The notes under the pieces are model-generated. The model ran no database searches. It had not been told where the DNA came from and saw nothing but the letters and a program-made list of their open reading frames with translations. A stretch of DNA of 64,000 bases from the NCBI GenBank assembly GCA_905181825.1, contig CAJIZJ010000009.1:1-64000 (forward strand). The letters run 5' to 3'. Position numbers and translations under genes: made by a program. Origin of the DNA: an uncultured Flavobacteriaceae bacterium (lineage in GTDB: Bacteria > Bacteroidota > Bacteroidia > Flavobacteriales > Flavobacteriaceae). Positions 9,739 to 18,149 of the stretch are shown in pieces (position 1 is the first letter of the stretch; each line of letters begins with the position of its first letter).

Positions 9739-10605
9739 ATGGACACTAAGGAATTACTAAAAAAAGTTAGAAAAATAGAGATCAAAACACGCAGGTTGTC
9801 CGACCATGTGTTTGGAGGTGAGTACCACTCAACCTTCAAGGGGCGTGGAATGACTTTTTCTGAAGTGAGGCAATACCAGTATGGCGACGACGTAAGAAAT
9901 ATTGACTGGAATGTTACAGCGCGATGTAATGAACCGCATATTAAGGTTTTTGAGGAAGAGCGGGAGTTAACGCTCATGTTAATGGTTGATGTTTCGGGAT
10001 CCAAACTATTTGGAACAGAATCGCAGTTTAAAAATGAAATTGTCACGGAAATTGCGGCCACTCTTGCATTTTCAGCCACACAAAATAATGATAAAATTGG
10101 ACTCATTTTATTTTCCGACACTATTGAACTGTACATCCCTCCAAAAAAAGGCCGCTCCCATGTGTTGAGAATCATTAGAGAATTAATTGAGTTTAAACCA
10201 AAAAGCAAAAAAACTAATATTGCTGAAGGGTTAAAGTTTTTGTCTAATGTTATGAAAAAGAAAGCGATTGTATTTCTTCTATCTGATTTTATGGCTGACG
10301 ACTATCAGCATAATTTAAAAATTGCCTCTGGAAAACATGATATTACTGGGATAAGAGTTTACGATAAATACGAAGCTGAGATTCCAAGTTTGGGGATGAT
10401 CCAAGTGCAAGATCAAGAGACCGGTAGCTCTTTCTTGGTTAATACATCTTCCAAATCTGTTCGTAAGGGCTATGAGGATAATTACAGAAACCGCGTTCAG
10501 TACTTTTCTGATAGCTTTAAAAAATCAGGTGCTGGGACACTTGACTGTATGGTTGGCGAAAGTTATGTGAAAAAATTATTAGGTTATTTTAAACAACGTG
10601 GGTAG
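9739..10605 (+). CDS. DUF58 domain protein of the Bat operon
   Basis: 288 residues. The N-terminal part contains RGMTFSEVRQYQYGDDVRNIDWNVTAR, the signature of DUF58. It is followed by a VWA-like fold with a MIDAS-type DVSGS motif (LMVDVSGSKLFG). No membrane segment is visible, so it is likely cytoplasmic or peripheral. DUF58 proteins are encoded next to MoxR and are thought to be its partners. The gene sits 66 bases after moxR and 7 bases before the next gene, consistent with one transcript. Identification is secure; biochemical role is not established. Confidence 0.92.
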   Translation: MDTKELLKKVRKIEIKTRRLSDHVFGGEYHSTFKGRGMTFSEVRQYQYGDDVRNIDWNVTARCNEPHIKVFEEERELTLMLMVDVSGSKLFGTESQFKNEIVTEIAATLAFSATQNNDKIGLILFSDTIELYIPPKKGRSHVLRIIRELIEFKPKSKKTNIAEGLKFLSNVMKKKAIVFLLSDFMADDYQHNLKIASGKHDITGIRVYDKYEAEIPSLGMIQVQDQETGSSFLVNTSSKSVRKGYEDNYRNRVQYFSDSFKKSGAGTLDCMVGESYVKKLLGYFKQRG

Positions 10606-10612
10606 CTAATAA

Positions 10613-12280
10613 ATGAAACTAAAAGTAAACATAAAACAGTTTTCGAGTCAAAGTTTTCTTTGGGCGGCTATTTATATGCTGTTTTCTCTAGCAGCCAATA
10701 GCCAGGTAACTTCAAGTATAGACTCAACTGCTATTAAAATTGGTGAGGAGTTGCGCTATAAAATCCAGGTGGACGTAGACTCTACATCTTTGGTTGTTTT
10801 TTCTGAAGAGCAAACTTTTCAGCCTCTTGAAGTCATTAATAGCTACCCCATAGATAGCACAAAAAAGGGCGGATATTATCAACTCACCAAAACCTACGGG
10901 ATTACCCAGTTCGATTCTGGAGCCTATACCATCCCAAAGCAAAAAATTATTATTGGAGATAACGTTTACTACACCGATTCTCTTAGGGTTCAGGTAAATG
11001 CAGTTGGCATAGACACTACAAAGCAAAAATTGTTTGATATAAAACCTATTACGGACGTGAAGAAAACACGCTCTAGCCTGTGGTCTCGTATGGCATATTT
11101 TGTGGTAATTTTATTGATTATAGGCGGCTTATTATATTGGTTTTTTTGGCGTAAAAAACCGTTAACAGATGCTGAAAAGATTGCAGCACTTCCCCCATAT
11201 GAACGTGCTAAACTTGCCCTAGAAAACCTTGACGAAGAACGTTATTTTGAAAATAAAGAAATTAAAACGTTTTACTCAGACTTAACTTTGATTCTAAGGC
11301 AATACTTAGATGAAAAAGTATATGACCAGTCGCTTGAAAGCACAACAGACGAGCTTGTGTTTCGTTTACAAACACTAAAAGCTGCTAATCAAATTGATCT
11401 GAGCACAAATACAATTCGAAACATTGAAACAATATTAAAACGCGCCGACTTAGTCAAGTTTGCCAAATCTAAACCCGACTTCGAATTAGCAAAACTAGAC
11501 AAAGGTACTATAGGGCTTGAAATAGAACATGTCAAAGAAGGATTACCTGAGCCTACTGAGGAAGAATTGTTGCAAGATTTAAAATACCGTGAAAAGCTTG
11601 AGCGCAAGCAAAAACGAAACAAACGAAACAAAATTATAACCCTTTTAATAGGGGCCCTAGTTCTTACAGTTACAGTTCTAATTATCCGTTCTGGATTTAC
11701 AACCGTAAAAGATACCCTTCTTAGAAATCCAAGTAAAATTTTATTAGAAAAAACGGCTTGGGTTACAAGTGAATATGGTGCGCCGGGAGTTACTATTTCA
11801 ACTCCTGAAGTTTTAGCACGGCAGCTTATTGAACTTCCTGAAAAAATGAAAGGAAAAGTTCAAATTAGTTCCTTTGCTTACGCGGGTTCAGAAACCCCAA
11901 TAGATGTTCTCATAACAAGCTCTAAATATGCTTCAGAACCAAATGATGGTGACGAGAAAGAAGTGGCTATTGATGTTTTAAAGGCAACTGAAGGGGTGTT
12001 GGATGGCTTTGAAAAAGACGGCGCTAAAAATATTATTTCAAGAAACGAACAGTTTATAACGCCTAATGGTCAGGAGGGTGTTAAAACTTTTGGCGCGGCC
12101 GAATTTCTTATTGATGATATACTTACTAAGGGAAAATACGTTGTATTAGGGTTTTCAACCCCTGATTTGCTGCAACAAATTGTTTTAATCTGGAAAGAAG
12201 GGGATGTATATGCAGATCAAATTATGGAACGCATTCTAAATTCAATTGAGCTTATCACACTAACAGAAGAACAAAAGTAA
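10613..12280 (+). CDS. Bat operon membrane protein, BatD-like N-terminal region
   Basis: 555 residues. A hydrophobic N-terminus (WAAIYMLFSLAANSQ) looks like a signal sequence. It is followed by an extracytoplasmic beta-rich domain starting VTSSIDSTAIKIGEELRYKI as in BatD proteins, then a membrane segment at about 155-175 (MAYFVVILLIIGGLLYWFF). A cytoplasmic helical stretch follows, with PPYERAKLALENL and an FYSDLTLILRQYLDEK motif. A second membrane segment lies at about 340-360 and a soluble C-terminal domain of about 190 residues has no name I can give. It sits between DUF58 and batA as in other flavobacteria. The stop codon (TAA at 12278-12280) overlaps the batA ATG by one base. Confidence 0.75.
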   Translation: MKLKVNIKQFSSQSFLWAAIYMLFSLAANSQVTSSIDSTAIKIGEELRYKIQVDVDSTSLVVFSEEQTFQPLEVINSYPIDSTKKGGYYQLTKTYGITQFDSGAYTIPKQKIIIGDNVYYTDSLRVQVNAVGIDTTKQKLFDIKPITDVKKTRSSLWSRMAYFVVILLIIGGLLYWFFWRKKPLTDAEKIAALPPYERAKLALENLDEERYFENKEIKTFYSDLTLILRQYLDEKVYDQSLESTTDELVFRLQTLKAANQIDLSTNTIRNIETILKRADLVKFAKSKPDFELAKLDKGTIGLEIEHVKEGLPEPTEEELLQDLKYREKLERKQKRNKRNKIITLLIGALVLTVTVLIIRSGFTTVKDTLLRNPSKILLEKTAWVTSEYGAPGVTISTPEVLARQLIELPEKMKGKVQISSFAYAGSETPIDVLITSSKYASEPNDGDEKEVAIDVLKATEGVLDGFEKDGAKNIISRNEQFITPNGQEGVKTFGAAEFLIDDILTKGKYVVLGFSTPDLLQQIVLIWKEGDVYADQIMERILNSIELITLTEEQK

Positions 12281-13278
12281 TGTTTAAAGGAATCGATTTT
12301 ACTCAAAAAGAATTTTTATGGCTACTCGCAGTCATTCCAGTTTTGGTGTTTTGGTATGTCTTGAAAAACAGAAAGCAAACAGCTCAGCTAAGCGTTTCTA
12401 GCGTACAGGGGTTTAAAAAAACTTCCGTATGGACAACCATCAAGCACCTGTTATTTGGGCTAAGAATAATCGCTGTAATTCTTATTGTTTGCGCTCTAGC
12501 GCGCCCACAGACGGTTGAGGTTTCTTCTAAAACAAAAACAACTCGAGGGGTGGATATTGTTATGGCGATTGATGTGTCTGCTAGTATGCTGGCAAAAGAC
12601 TTAAAACCAAACCGTCTTGAGGCGTTAAAAAACGTAGCAGCGGACTTTATTAAGGGGCGCCCTAACGATCGAATTGGCCTGGTAGAATACGCTGGCGAAA
12701 GCTATACGAAAACGCCTATTACCAGCGATAAAAGTATTGTTTTACAGTCTTTAAAAGGGATTAAATATAATACGATTATAACGGGAGGCACAGCTATAGG
12801 AATGGGTCTTGCAACTGCTGTGAATAGGATAAAAGACAGTCGTGCAAAAAGTAAAATTATTATTCTGTTAACTGACGGCGTAAATAATGCTGGGTTTATT
12901 GATCCTCAAACAGCTAGTGAACTTGCTTTAGAGTATGGCATCAAAACATATACTATTGGACTTGGCACCAACGGAATGGCATTATCCCCCGTAGCGCTTA
13001 ACAACGGAGTGTTTCAATATGGAAGAGTTCAGGTAGAAATCGATGAAGAACTATTAAAAGAAATCGCCGAAGTTACGGGTGGAAAGTATTTTAGAGCGAC
13101 TGATAATCGTAAGTTGAAAGCAATCTATAAAGAAATAGATGCCCTAGAAAAAACAGAAGTAGAGGAATTTAAGTTTTATAATTATGAAGAAAAGTTCAGA
13201 CCGCTAGTCTTGCTTGCTTTAGGGTTGTTACTGTTTGAATTCTTATTAAGATTCACCTTATTTAGAAGTTTTATTTAA
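12280..13278 (+). CDS. batA: BatA, membrane-anchored VWA domain protein
   Basis: 332 residues: an N-terminal membrane segment (FLWLLAVIPVLVFWYVL), a second one at about 58-75, then a VWA domain with a complete MIDAS (DVSAS at about 98-102 and the downstream TGGTAIGMG and LTDGVNN motifs), and a C-terminal membrane anchor (LVLLALGLLLFEFLLRF). BatA is one of the two paired VWA proteins of the Bacteroides aerotolerance operon. Translation is coupled to the preceding gene by a one-base overlap, and batB begins directly after the stop. Confidence 0.93.
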   Translation: MFKGIDFTQKEFLWLLAVIPVLVFWYVLKNRKQTAQLSVSSVQGFKKTSVWTTIKHLLFGLRIIAVILIVCALARPQTVEVSSKTKTTRGVDIVMAIDVSASMLAKDLKPNRLEALKNVAADFIKGRPNDRIGLVEYAGESYTKTPITSDKSIVLQSLKGIKYNTIITGGTAIGMGLATAVNRIKDSRAKSKIIILLTDGVNNAGFIDPQTASELALEYGIKTYTIGLGTNGMALSPVALNNGVFQYGRVQVEIDEELLKEIAEVTGGKYFRATDNRKLKAIYKEIDALEKTEVEEFKFYNYEEKFRPLVLLALGLLLFEFLLRFTLFRSFI

Positions 13279-14316
13279 ATGTATCAATTAGAAGAGAACA
13301 TATGGCTTTGGGCATTTATCATCATTCCAATGATGTTGATTATCTATTTATGGACTTACTTCTGGAAAAAAAGAATTCAAAAGGGATTTGGAAGCTCAAT
13401 CGTTCTAAAAAGATTAAGCCCAGACTTGTCTTTTTTCAAGTCAACTCTAAAATTTGTAGTCCTCTGCTTGGCAATTAGCTTTTTAATAATTGGACTGGTA
13501 AACCCTAAAATTGGCACAAAACTTGAAACTATAAAAAGAGAAGGAGTTGACATTGTTTTTGCGATAGATGTCTCCAAAAGCATGCTGGCTGAAGATGTAG
13601 CGCCAAACAGATTAGAAAAGTCAAAACAGCTCGTTACTCAAATAATAAATAACTTAGCAAGCGACCGAGTTGGTATTATTGCCTATGCCGGCAAGGCGTT
13701 TCCACAGCTCCCAATTACGACTGATTACGCATCGGCGAAAATGTTCTTACAAAGCATGAACACCGATATGCTTTCTTCACAGGGAACAGCTATTGATGAG
13801 GCGATTCAGTTGTCGCGGAATTATTATGATGATGATGAACAAACCAATCGAGTTTTAATTATAATTTCTGATGGTGAAGACCATAATGACTTAAGTGTAG
13901 AGGTTGCAGAAACAGCTTCAGAAGAAGGAATAAAAATTTACACTATTGGAGTTGGAAGTGAAAAAGGGGGGCCGATCCCATTAAAAAGAAATGGGGTAGT
14001 CATGAGTTATAAAAAAGACCAAAATAATGAAACGGTCATTACTAGATTAAATCAAGAAACCTTAAGAACGATCGCAAATAAAGCAAATGGCGACTATGTA
14101 AACGGAAACCAGACCGCTGATGTCGTAAAACAAATTAGAGACGCCTTAAACGCAATGGATAAAAAAGAGTTTGAGGCTAAAGAATTTGCTGAATATAAAG
14201 ACCAATTTCAGTGGTTTTTAGGAATCGGTTTGTTTTTTCTGATTTTAGATATTTTATTTTTGGAGCGTAAAACCGCTTGGCTAAAACGTCTTAATCTTTT
14301 TAACGAAAACTTATGA
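13279..14316 (+). CDS. batB: BatB, membrane-anchored VWA domain protein
   Basis: 345 residues with the same plan as BatA: two N-terminal membrane segments, a VWA domain with MIDAS DVSKS, SQGTAIDEA and ISDGEDHND, and a C-terminal membrane segment (FLGIGLFFLILDILFLE). The ATG follows the batA stop with no gap, and the end overlaps the batC start by four bases (ATGA). The BatA/BatB pair probably arose by duplication and is thought to form a membrane complex with BatC. Confidence 0.93.
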   Translation: MYQLEENIWLWAFIIIPMMLIIYLWTYFWKKRIQKGFGSSIVLKRLSPDLSFFKSTLKFVVLCLAISFLIIGLVNPKIGTKLETIKREGVDIVFAIDVSKSMLAEDVAPNRLEKSKQLVTQIINNLASDRVGIIAYAGKAFPQLPITTDYASAKMFLQSMNTDMLSSQGTAIDEAIQLSRNYYDDDEQTNRVLIIISDGEDHNDLSVEVAETASEEGIKIYTIGVGSEKGGPIPLKRNGVVMSYKKDQNNETVITRLNQETLRTIANKANGDYVNGNQTADVVKQIRDALNAMDKKEFEAKEFAEYKDQFQWFLGIGLFFLILDILFLERKTAWLKRLNLFNENL

Positions 14317-15191
14317 GTTTAACAACAAATATAACAATCGATATAAAAACAGGAACCAACCATTCTTATGGACTTGGCTGGTGTGCTGTAGTTATATTGT
14401 TATTTAGCTACACGTTAGGGAACGCTCAAAATGATGAAGCTCAACTATCCCAGTCTAATAATTATATCTTTGATGGAAATTATCTTGTTAACGAAAACTT
14501 TGTAGAGGCTGAAAAAAAATACCGATTGGGGGTTTCCATAAAGCAAAATAATGCTGCTGGTTCGTATAACCTTGGAAACGCATATTACAACTCTGAACTT
14601 TATGATGAAGCAATGTTGCGCCACATTGAAGCGGTTAGCAATAGCGGTTCTAAATTAGAAAAACACAAGGCATATCATAACATTGGAAATACTCTAATGC
14701 AACAGAAGCGCTGCAAAGAGGCGGTTGAGGCCTATAAAAATGCTCTAAGAAATAATCCATCTGACGACGAAAGTCGTTATAATTTAGCGCTTGCTCAAGA
14801 ATGTGCAAAAGAACAAGGTGAAGGCGACGGCGACGGCGATGATGAGGACAAAGAAAAAGACAAGGACGAAAATGAAGACGAGAAAGAAAATAGTGACGAG
14901 AAAAAAGATAACGAAGATAAAAACAAAGAAGAAGGGGGCGAAGACGAAGATAAAAACAACGAAGGAGATAACGAAGATGAAGATGGCAAGCCGAAAGACG
15001 ATAAGGGGGACCAAAAGAATAATGACCCAAATAAGGATAAGGGGCAACAAAAACCTCAACCTGGAAAAATGTCTCCACAACAAGTAAAAAACCTACTTGA
15101 AGCTATGAATAATGAAGAAAAAAAGGTGCAAGAAAAAATGAATGCATCCAAAACAAAAGGGATTAAAATTCAAACAGAAAAGGACTGGTAA
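14313..15191 (+). CDS. batC: BatC, TPR protein with acidic low-complexity tail
   Basis: 292 residues. After a hydrophobic N-terminal segment (GWCAVVILLFSYTLGNAQ) there are two to three tetratricopeptide repeats (GSYNLGNAYYNSELYDEAM..., HNIGNTLMQQKRCKEAVEAYKNAL, ESRYNLALA). A roughly 85-residue run made almost only of Asp, Glu, Lys, Asn and Gly follows, and then a short conserved end with MSPQQVKNLLEAMNNEE. The low-complexity tract produces several spurious ORFs in the track. BatC is the TPR partner of BatA/BatB. It overlaps batB by four bases and ends one base before the batD start. Confidence 0.9.
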   Translation: MSLTTNITIDIKTGTNHSYGLGWCAVVILLFSYTLGNAQNDEAQLSQSNNYIFDGNYLVNENFVEAEKKYRLGVSIKQNNAAGSYNLGNAYYNSELYDEAMLRHIEAVSNSGSKLEKHKAYHNIGNTLMQQKRCKEAVEAYKNALRNNPSDDESRYNLALAQECAKEQGEGDGDGDDEDKEKDKDENEDEKENSDEKKDNEDKNKEEGGEDEDKNNEGDNEDEDGKPKDDKGDQKNNDPNKDKGQQKPQPGKMSPQQVKNLLEAMNNEEKKVQEKMNASKTKGIKIQTEKDW

Positions 15192-15192
15192 A

Positions 15193-16956
15193 ATGAAACT
15201 AAGAGCTCTTATATTTATGTTTTTCATTTCTGGGATGGTCTCCGCTCAGGTCTCTTTTGATGCAAAGGTTAGTAAACGGAAGCTTGGAATCAACGAGCGA
15301 CTGCGTGTTGATTTTACAATGAATAAAGATGGTGACGACTTTGAGCCGCCTAGCTTTGAGAACTTCACTGTTGTTGGCGGACCTAGTCAGTCTATTAACA
15401 ATTCTTGGATTAATGGTGTAAGATCGTTTTCCAAAACCTACAGTTATTTCTTGGCCCCAAAAAAAAGAGGGCTATTTAGTATTGGGCAAGCAACTATTGA
15501 AATTGAAGGAGAGACCTATAAAACACTTACTTTAGAAATAATAGTGAGTGCCGCGATAGACAAGCCAAAGGACCCGAATGACCCTAACTACGTTGCTTCA
15601 GAAAAAATTCACCTTGTTGCAGAAGTTTCAAATTTAAATCCGTATTTAAATGAAGCTATAACCGTTGTGCATAAGTTATATATAGCACCTGGGATAGGGG
15701 TTAGAAACTCCCGTGAAATAGACAAGCCTAGGTATAGCGACTTCTGGAGTCAAAACATTGATGTAAACGGCTTAGGGGCACAACAAGGAACTTATAAGGG
15801 TGAAGACTACCTTTATGTTATTCTAAGAAAAACAGTTTTATATCCCCAAAAAAGCGGGAAATTAAACATTGAACCCCTATCTCTTGACGTGACTGTTGAG
15901 GTTCCTTCCAATAGGCGTGACGTGTTTGGTCGTTCCTTTATGAGTACCGTTAACAGGAGGGTCTCAGCAGGTAATAGAGCTATTAACGTAAAGCCTCTTC
16001 CTGAAAAAGGGAAGCCAGAAAGTTTTTCAGGAGCTGTGGGGACTTTTGATTTTAGTTTGACTACAAACAAAAAAGCGTTGAAAGCGTCAGAAGCCTTTGA
16101 GGTTAAGCTTGAGGTTGTTGGAAAAGGGAATCTAAAACTGTTTAGACTGCCCGAGCTAGTTCTTCCAAGCGCCTTAGAGGTTTACGAACCCGAGCATAAC
16201 GAAAAAGTAACAACTCTAATTTCCGGAATGAGAGGTAAAATTAGCGACACCTATACCGTTGTGGCTAATGATCCGGGAAGCTACCCTGTTCCTAGCGTTA
16301 CCTTTTCTTATTTTGATGTAAAAACTAAACGCTATAAGTCGCTAGAATCTGAACGTTTGGTTATTTCTGTAGATCCTAGGCCTAATGCAAATTCTGAAGC
16401 TGAAAACAAGGTTACTAACCTATTGTCTGAGAACAATATCAAGCCTAATTTAAAACTGTTCCGTTCTTTTAAAACCAATACAGGGTTTACCCCTCTGCAA
16501 TCGGAACCATTTTTCAAATCCCTGTTATTTTGGGTGTTGCTTTTCGGTCCATTTTTGTTTATTCCAGTTTTACTGTTTGTTGTAAAAAACAGAACAATAA
16601 AAGCGTTAGATGTTTCTGGGAATAAAATTAGACAAACAAATCGATTGGCTCGAAAATACTTAATTGACGCCAAAAAATCTTTAGGGCAAAAAGAGAAGTT
16701 TTACAACGCCCTAGAGCGTGCTTTACATAATTACTTAAAATCAAAATTACGTATCGAGACAAGCGAATTTAATAAAGAAAAAATAGACGAATTGTTGACA
16801 AAAAAGAAGGTGGAAAGCACAACATTAGAGGGGTTTATTTCTATTTTAACTGCTTGTGAGCTTGCTAGATACACGCCTCTTACTTCTCTTGATATGCAAA
16901 ACGACTATGACAAAGCGGTACAGGTGATTAACGCATTAGACAAACAGTTAAAATAA
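15193..16956 (+). CDS. batD: BatD, oxygen-tolerance membrane protein
   Basis: The track starts at 15142, but the first 17 residues overlap batC and lack any signal. The ATG at 15193, one base after the batC stop, gives a clean signal peptide (MKLRALIFMFFISGMVSAQ) and 587 residues. The mature part begins VSFDAKVSKRKLGINERLRVDF, the opening of the BatD domain, which repeats as beta-rich modules (EKIHLVAEVSNLNPYLNEAI..., FDFSLTTNKKALKASEAFEV...). A membrane segment at about 460-480 (LFWVLLFGPFLFIPVLLFV) leads into a cytoplasmic helical tail. Most of the protein should face the periplasm. Confidence 0.92.
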   Translation: MKLRALIFMFFISGMVSAQVSFDAKVSKRKLGINERLRVDFTMNKDGDDFEPPSFENFTVVGGPSQSINNSWINGVRSFSKTYSYFLAPKKRGLFSIGQATIEIEGETYKTLTLEIIVSAAIDKPKDPNDPNYVASEKIHLVAEVSNLNPYLNEAITVVHKLYIAPGIGVRNSREIDKPRYSDFWSQNIDVNGLGAQQGTYKGEDYLYVILRKTVLYPQKSGKLNIEPLSLDVTVEVPSNRRDVFGRSFMSTVNRRVSAGNRAINVKPLPEKGKPESFSGAVGTFDFSLTTNKKALKASEAFEVKLEVVGKGNLKLFRLPELVLPSALEVYEPEHNEKVTTLISGMRGKISDTYTVVANDPGSYPVPSVTFSYFDVKTKRYKSLESERLVISVDPRPNANSEAENKVTNLLSENNIKPNLKLFRSFKTNTGFTPLQSEPFFKSLLFWVLLFGPFLFIPVLLFVVKNRTIKALDVSGNKIRQTNRLARKYLIDAKKSLGQKEKFYNALERALHNYLKSKLRIETSEFNKEKIDELLTKKKVESTTLEGFISILTACELARYTPLTSLDMQNDYDKAVQVINALDKQLK

Positions 16957-16960
16957 AACA

Positions 16961-17707
16961 ATGAAATATTTTATTATTTTTTGGTTAGTTGGCTCCTTTT
17001 GTTTGGCACAAGTAAACGAGTCTTTTGATAAAGCAAATCAGCTGTATAACTCTGGAAACTATCAAAGAGCCCTATCGACCTACACCTCTATATTAGATGC
17101 TAGCCAACACTCCGCTTCGTTATATTACAATATCGCCAACTGTCATTATAAGCTTAATAAAATTGCATTAAGTATTTATTATTATGAAAAAGCACTTTTG
17201 TTAGACCCAAAAGACGAAGATATTATAACCAACCTAAGCTTTGCTCAAAAAATGACGGTGGATGCTATTCAAGAAATTCCTAAAAACGGACTTTCAAAAT
17301 TATTTCACCAGACTGTAAACAGCATGAGTTTAGATGGATGGGCGAAAAGATGCGTGGGTGTTGCCAGTTTATTTGTGGTATTGTTTTTGTGTTATTTTCT
17401 GTCCTACTCAGAAACAAAAAAAAGATTGTTTTTCATTTGTAGCGGTTTTGTTTTAATACTCTTAATTAGCACTTTTTGTTTATTACTCAAAAAAGAAAGT
17501 CTTGAAATGTCTTCCCGACCCGCAATTATTTTTGCAAAAGAAGTTGAGGCAAAGACAGAGCCGAACCTTAGAGCGGAAAACGCCTTTACGTTACACGAGG
17601 GTACAAAGGTTTTTGTGATTGAAAAATATGATTCTGATTGGTCAAAAATTAAACTAAAAAATGGCGAAACTGGCTGGATTACGAATTCTGAAATAAAAGA
17701 ACTTTAA
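16961..17707 (+). CDS. batE: BatE, TPR and SH3 domain membrane protein
   Basis: 248 residues: a signal peptide (MKYFIIFWLVGSFCLAQ), two to three TPR units (FDKANQLYNSGNYQRAL, ASLYYNIANCHYKLNKIALSIYYYEKALLLDP), two membrane segments at about 130-175, and a C-terminal bacterial SH3 domain (AKTEPNLRAENAFTLHEGTKVFVIEKYDSDWSKIKL...GWI). This is the last gene of the Bat operon, four bases after batD. I see no convincing terminator after it. Confidence 0.88.
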   Translation: MKYFIIFWLVGSFCLAQVNESFDKANQLYNSGNYQRALSTYTSILDASQHSASLYYNIANCHYKLNKIALSIYYYEKALLLDPKDEDIITNLSFAQKMTVDAIQEIPKNGLSKLFHQTVNSMSLDGWAKRCVGVASLFVVLFLCYFLSYSETKKRLFFICSGFVLILLISTFCLLLKKESLEMSSRPAIIFAKEVEAKTEPNLRAENAFTLHEGTKVFVIEKYDSDWSKIKLKNGETGWITNSEIKEL

Positions 17708-17780
17708 CTTTAAGAATTATTTAATTTTTGTCGAAGTTCTTTTCGTTTTTATTATATATTTACCATGAATTGATAGTAAA

Positions 17781-18086
17781 ATGACTGTGCGTAAACTTAT
17801 TTCTTTTTCTTTTTCGATTGTTTTTCTGTTAATTTTAACAGCGCCTTCCTTTATGCTTTTAATCTCAAAGCATGACCTGCCGTCTGTAATGACCTCAATA
17901 GAAACAGAAACCGACAACAAGGACATAGAAAACTCTAGAGAGTTCTCACAGGTTGATTTTGTTAATAGCCTCATTTCAGAAGTGTGCTTCTACATAGCGC
18001 CTCTTACGTTAAACTTTGGATTCTTTAGAAGAAATTTTAAGGCGCTTCCTGTTGTAAACACCTCCCCGCCTCCAGACTTGGTTTAA
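17781..18086 (+). CDS. Small membrane protein upstream of SulP, unknown function
   Basis: 101 residues. One strong hydrophobic segment near the N-terminus (ISFSFSIVFLLILTAPSFMLLIS) could be a signal anchor. It is followed by an acidic stretch, a second mildly hydrophobic region and a proline-rich end (NTSPPPDL). I do not recognise a domain. It is kept as a gene because it has an ATG start, fits the 370-base gap between batE and the SulP gene, and is on the same strand 63 bases before the SulP start. It may be co-transcribed with the transporter. Confidence 0.6.
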   Translation: MTVRKLISFSFSIVFLLILTAPSFMLLISKHDLPSVMTSIETETDNKDIENSREFSQVDFVNSLISEVCFYIAPLTLNFGFFRRNFKALPVVNTSPPPDLV

Positions 18087-18149
18087 ATTGTATTTTTGAA
18101 AACGTCAAAGCCTAGTTGCTTTGTGAAATCTAATTTTAATCTTACTACA

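Noticed and set aside
14650-15087. Several ORFs on both strands over the batC tail
   Set aside because: They are shadows of the Asp/Glu/Lys codon-biased low-complexity tract of BatC; they have no start context and consist of Ser/Leu/Phe or Lys/Thr runs.
15142-15192. Upstream start of batD inside batC
   Set aside because: The signal peptide begins at 15193, one base after the batC stop; the extra 17 residues are batC codons read out of frame.
18096-18149. TTG-initiated extension of the first SulP
   Set aside because: The ATG at 18150 gives the standard SulP N-terminus; the extension has no conserved feature.
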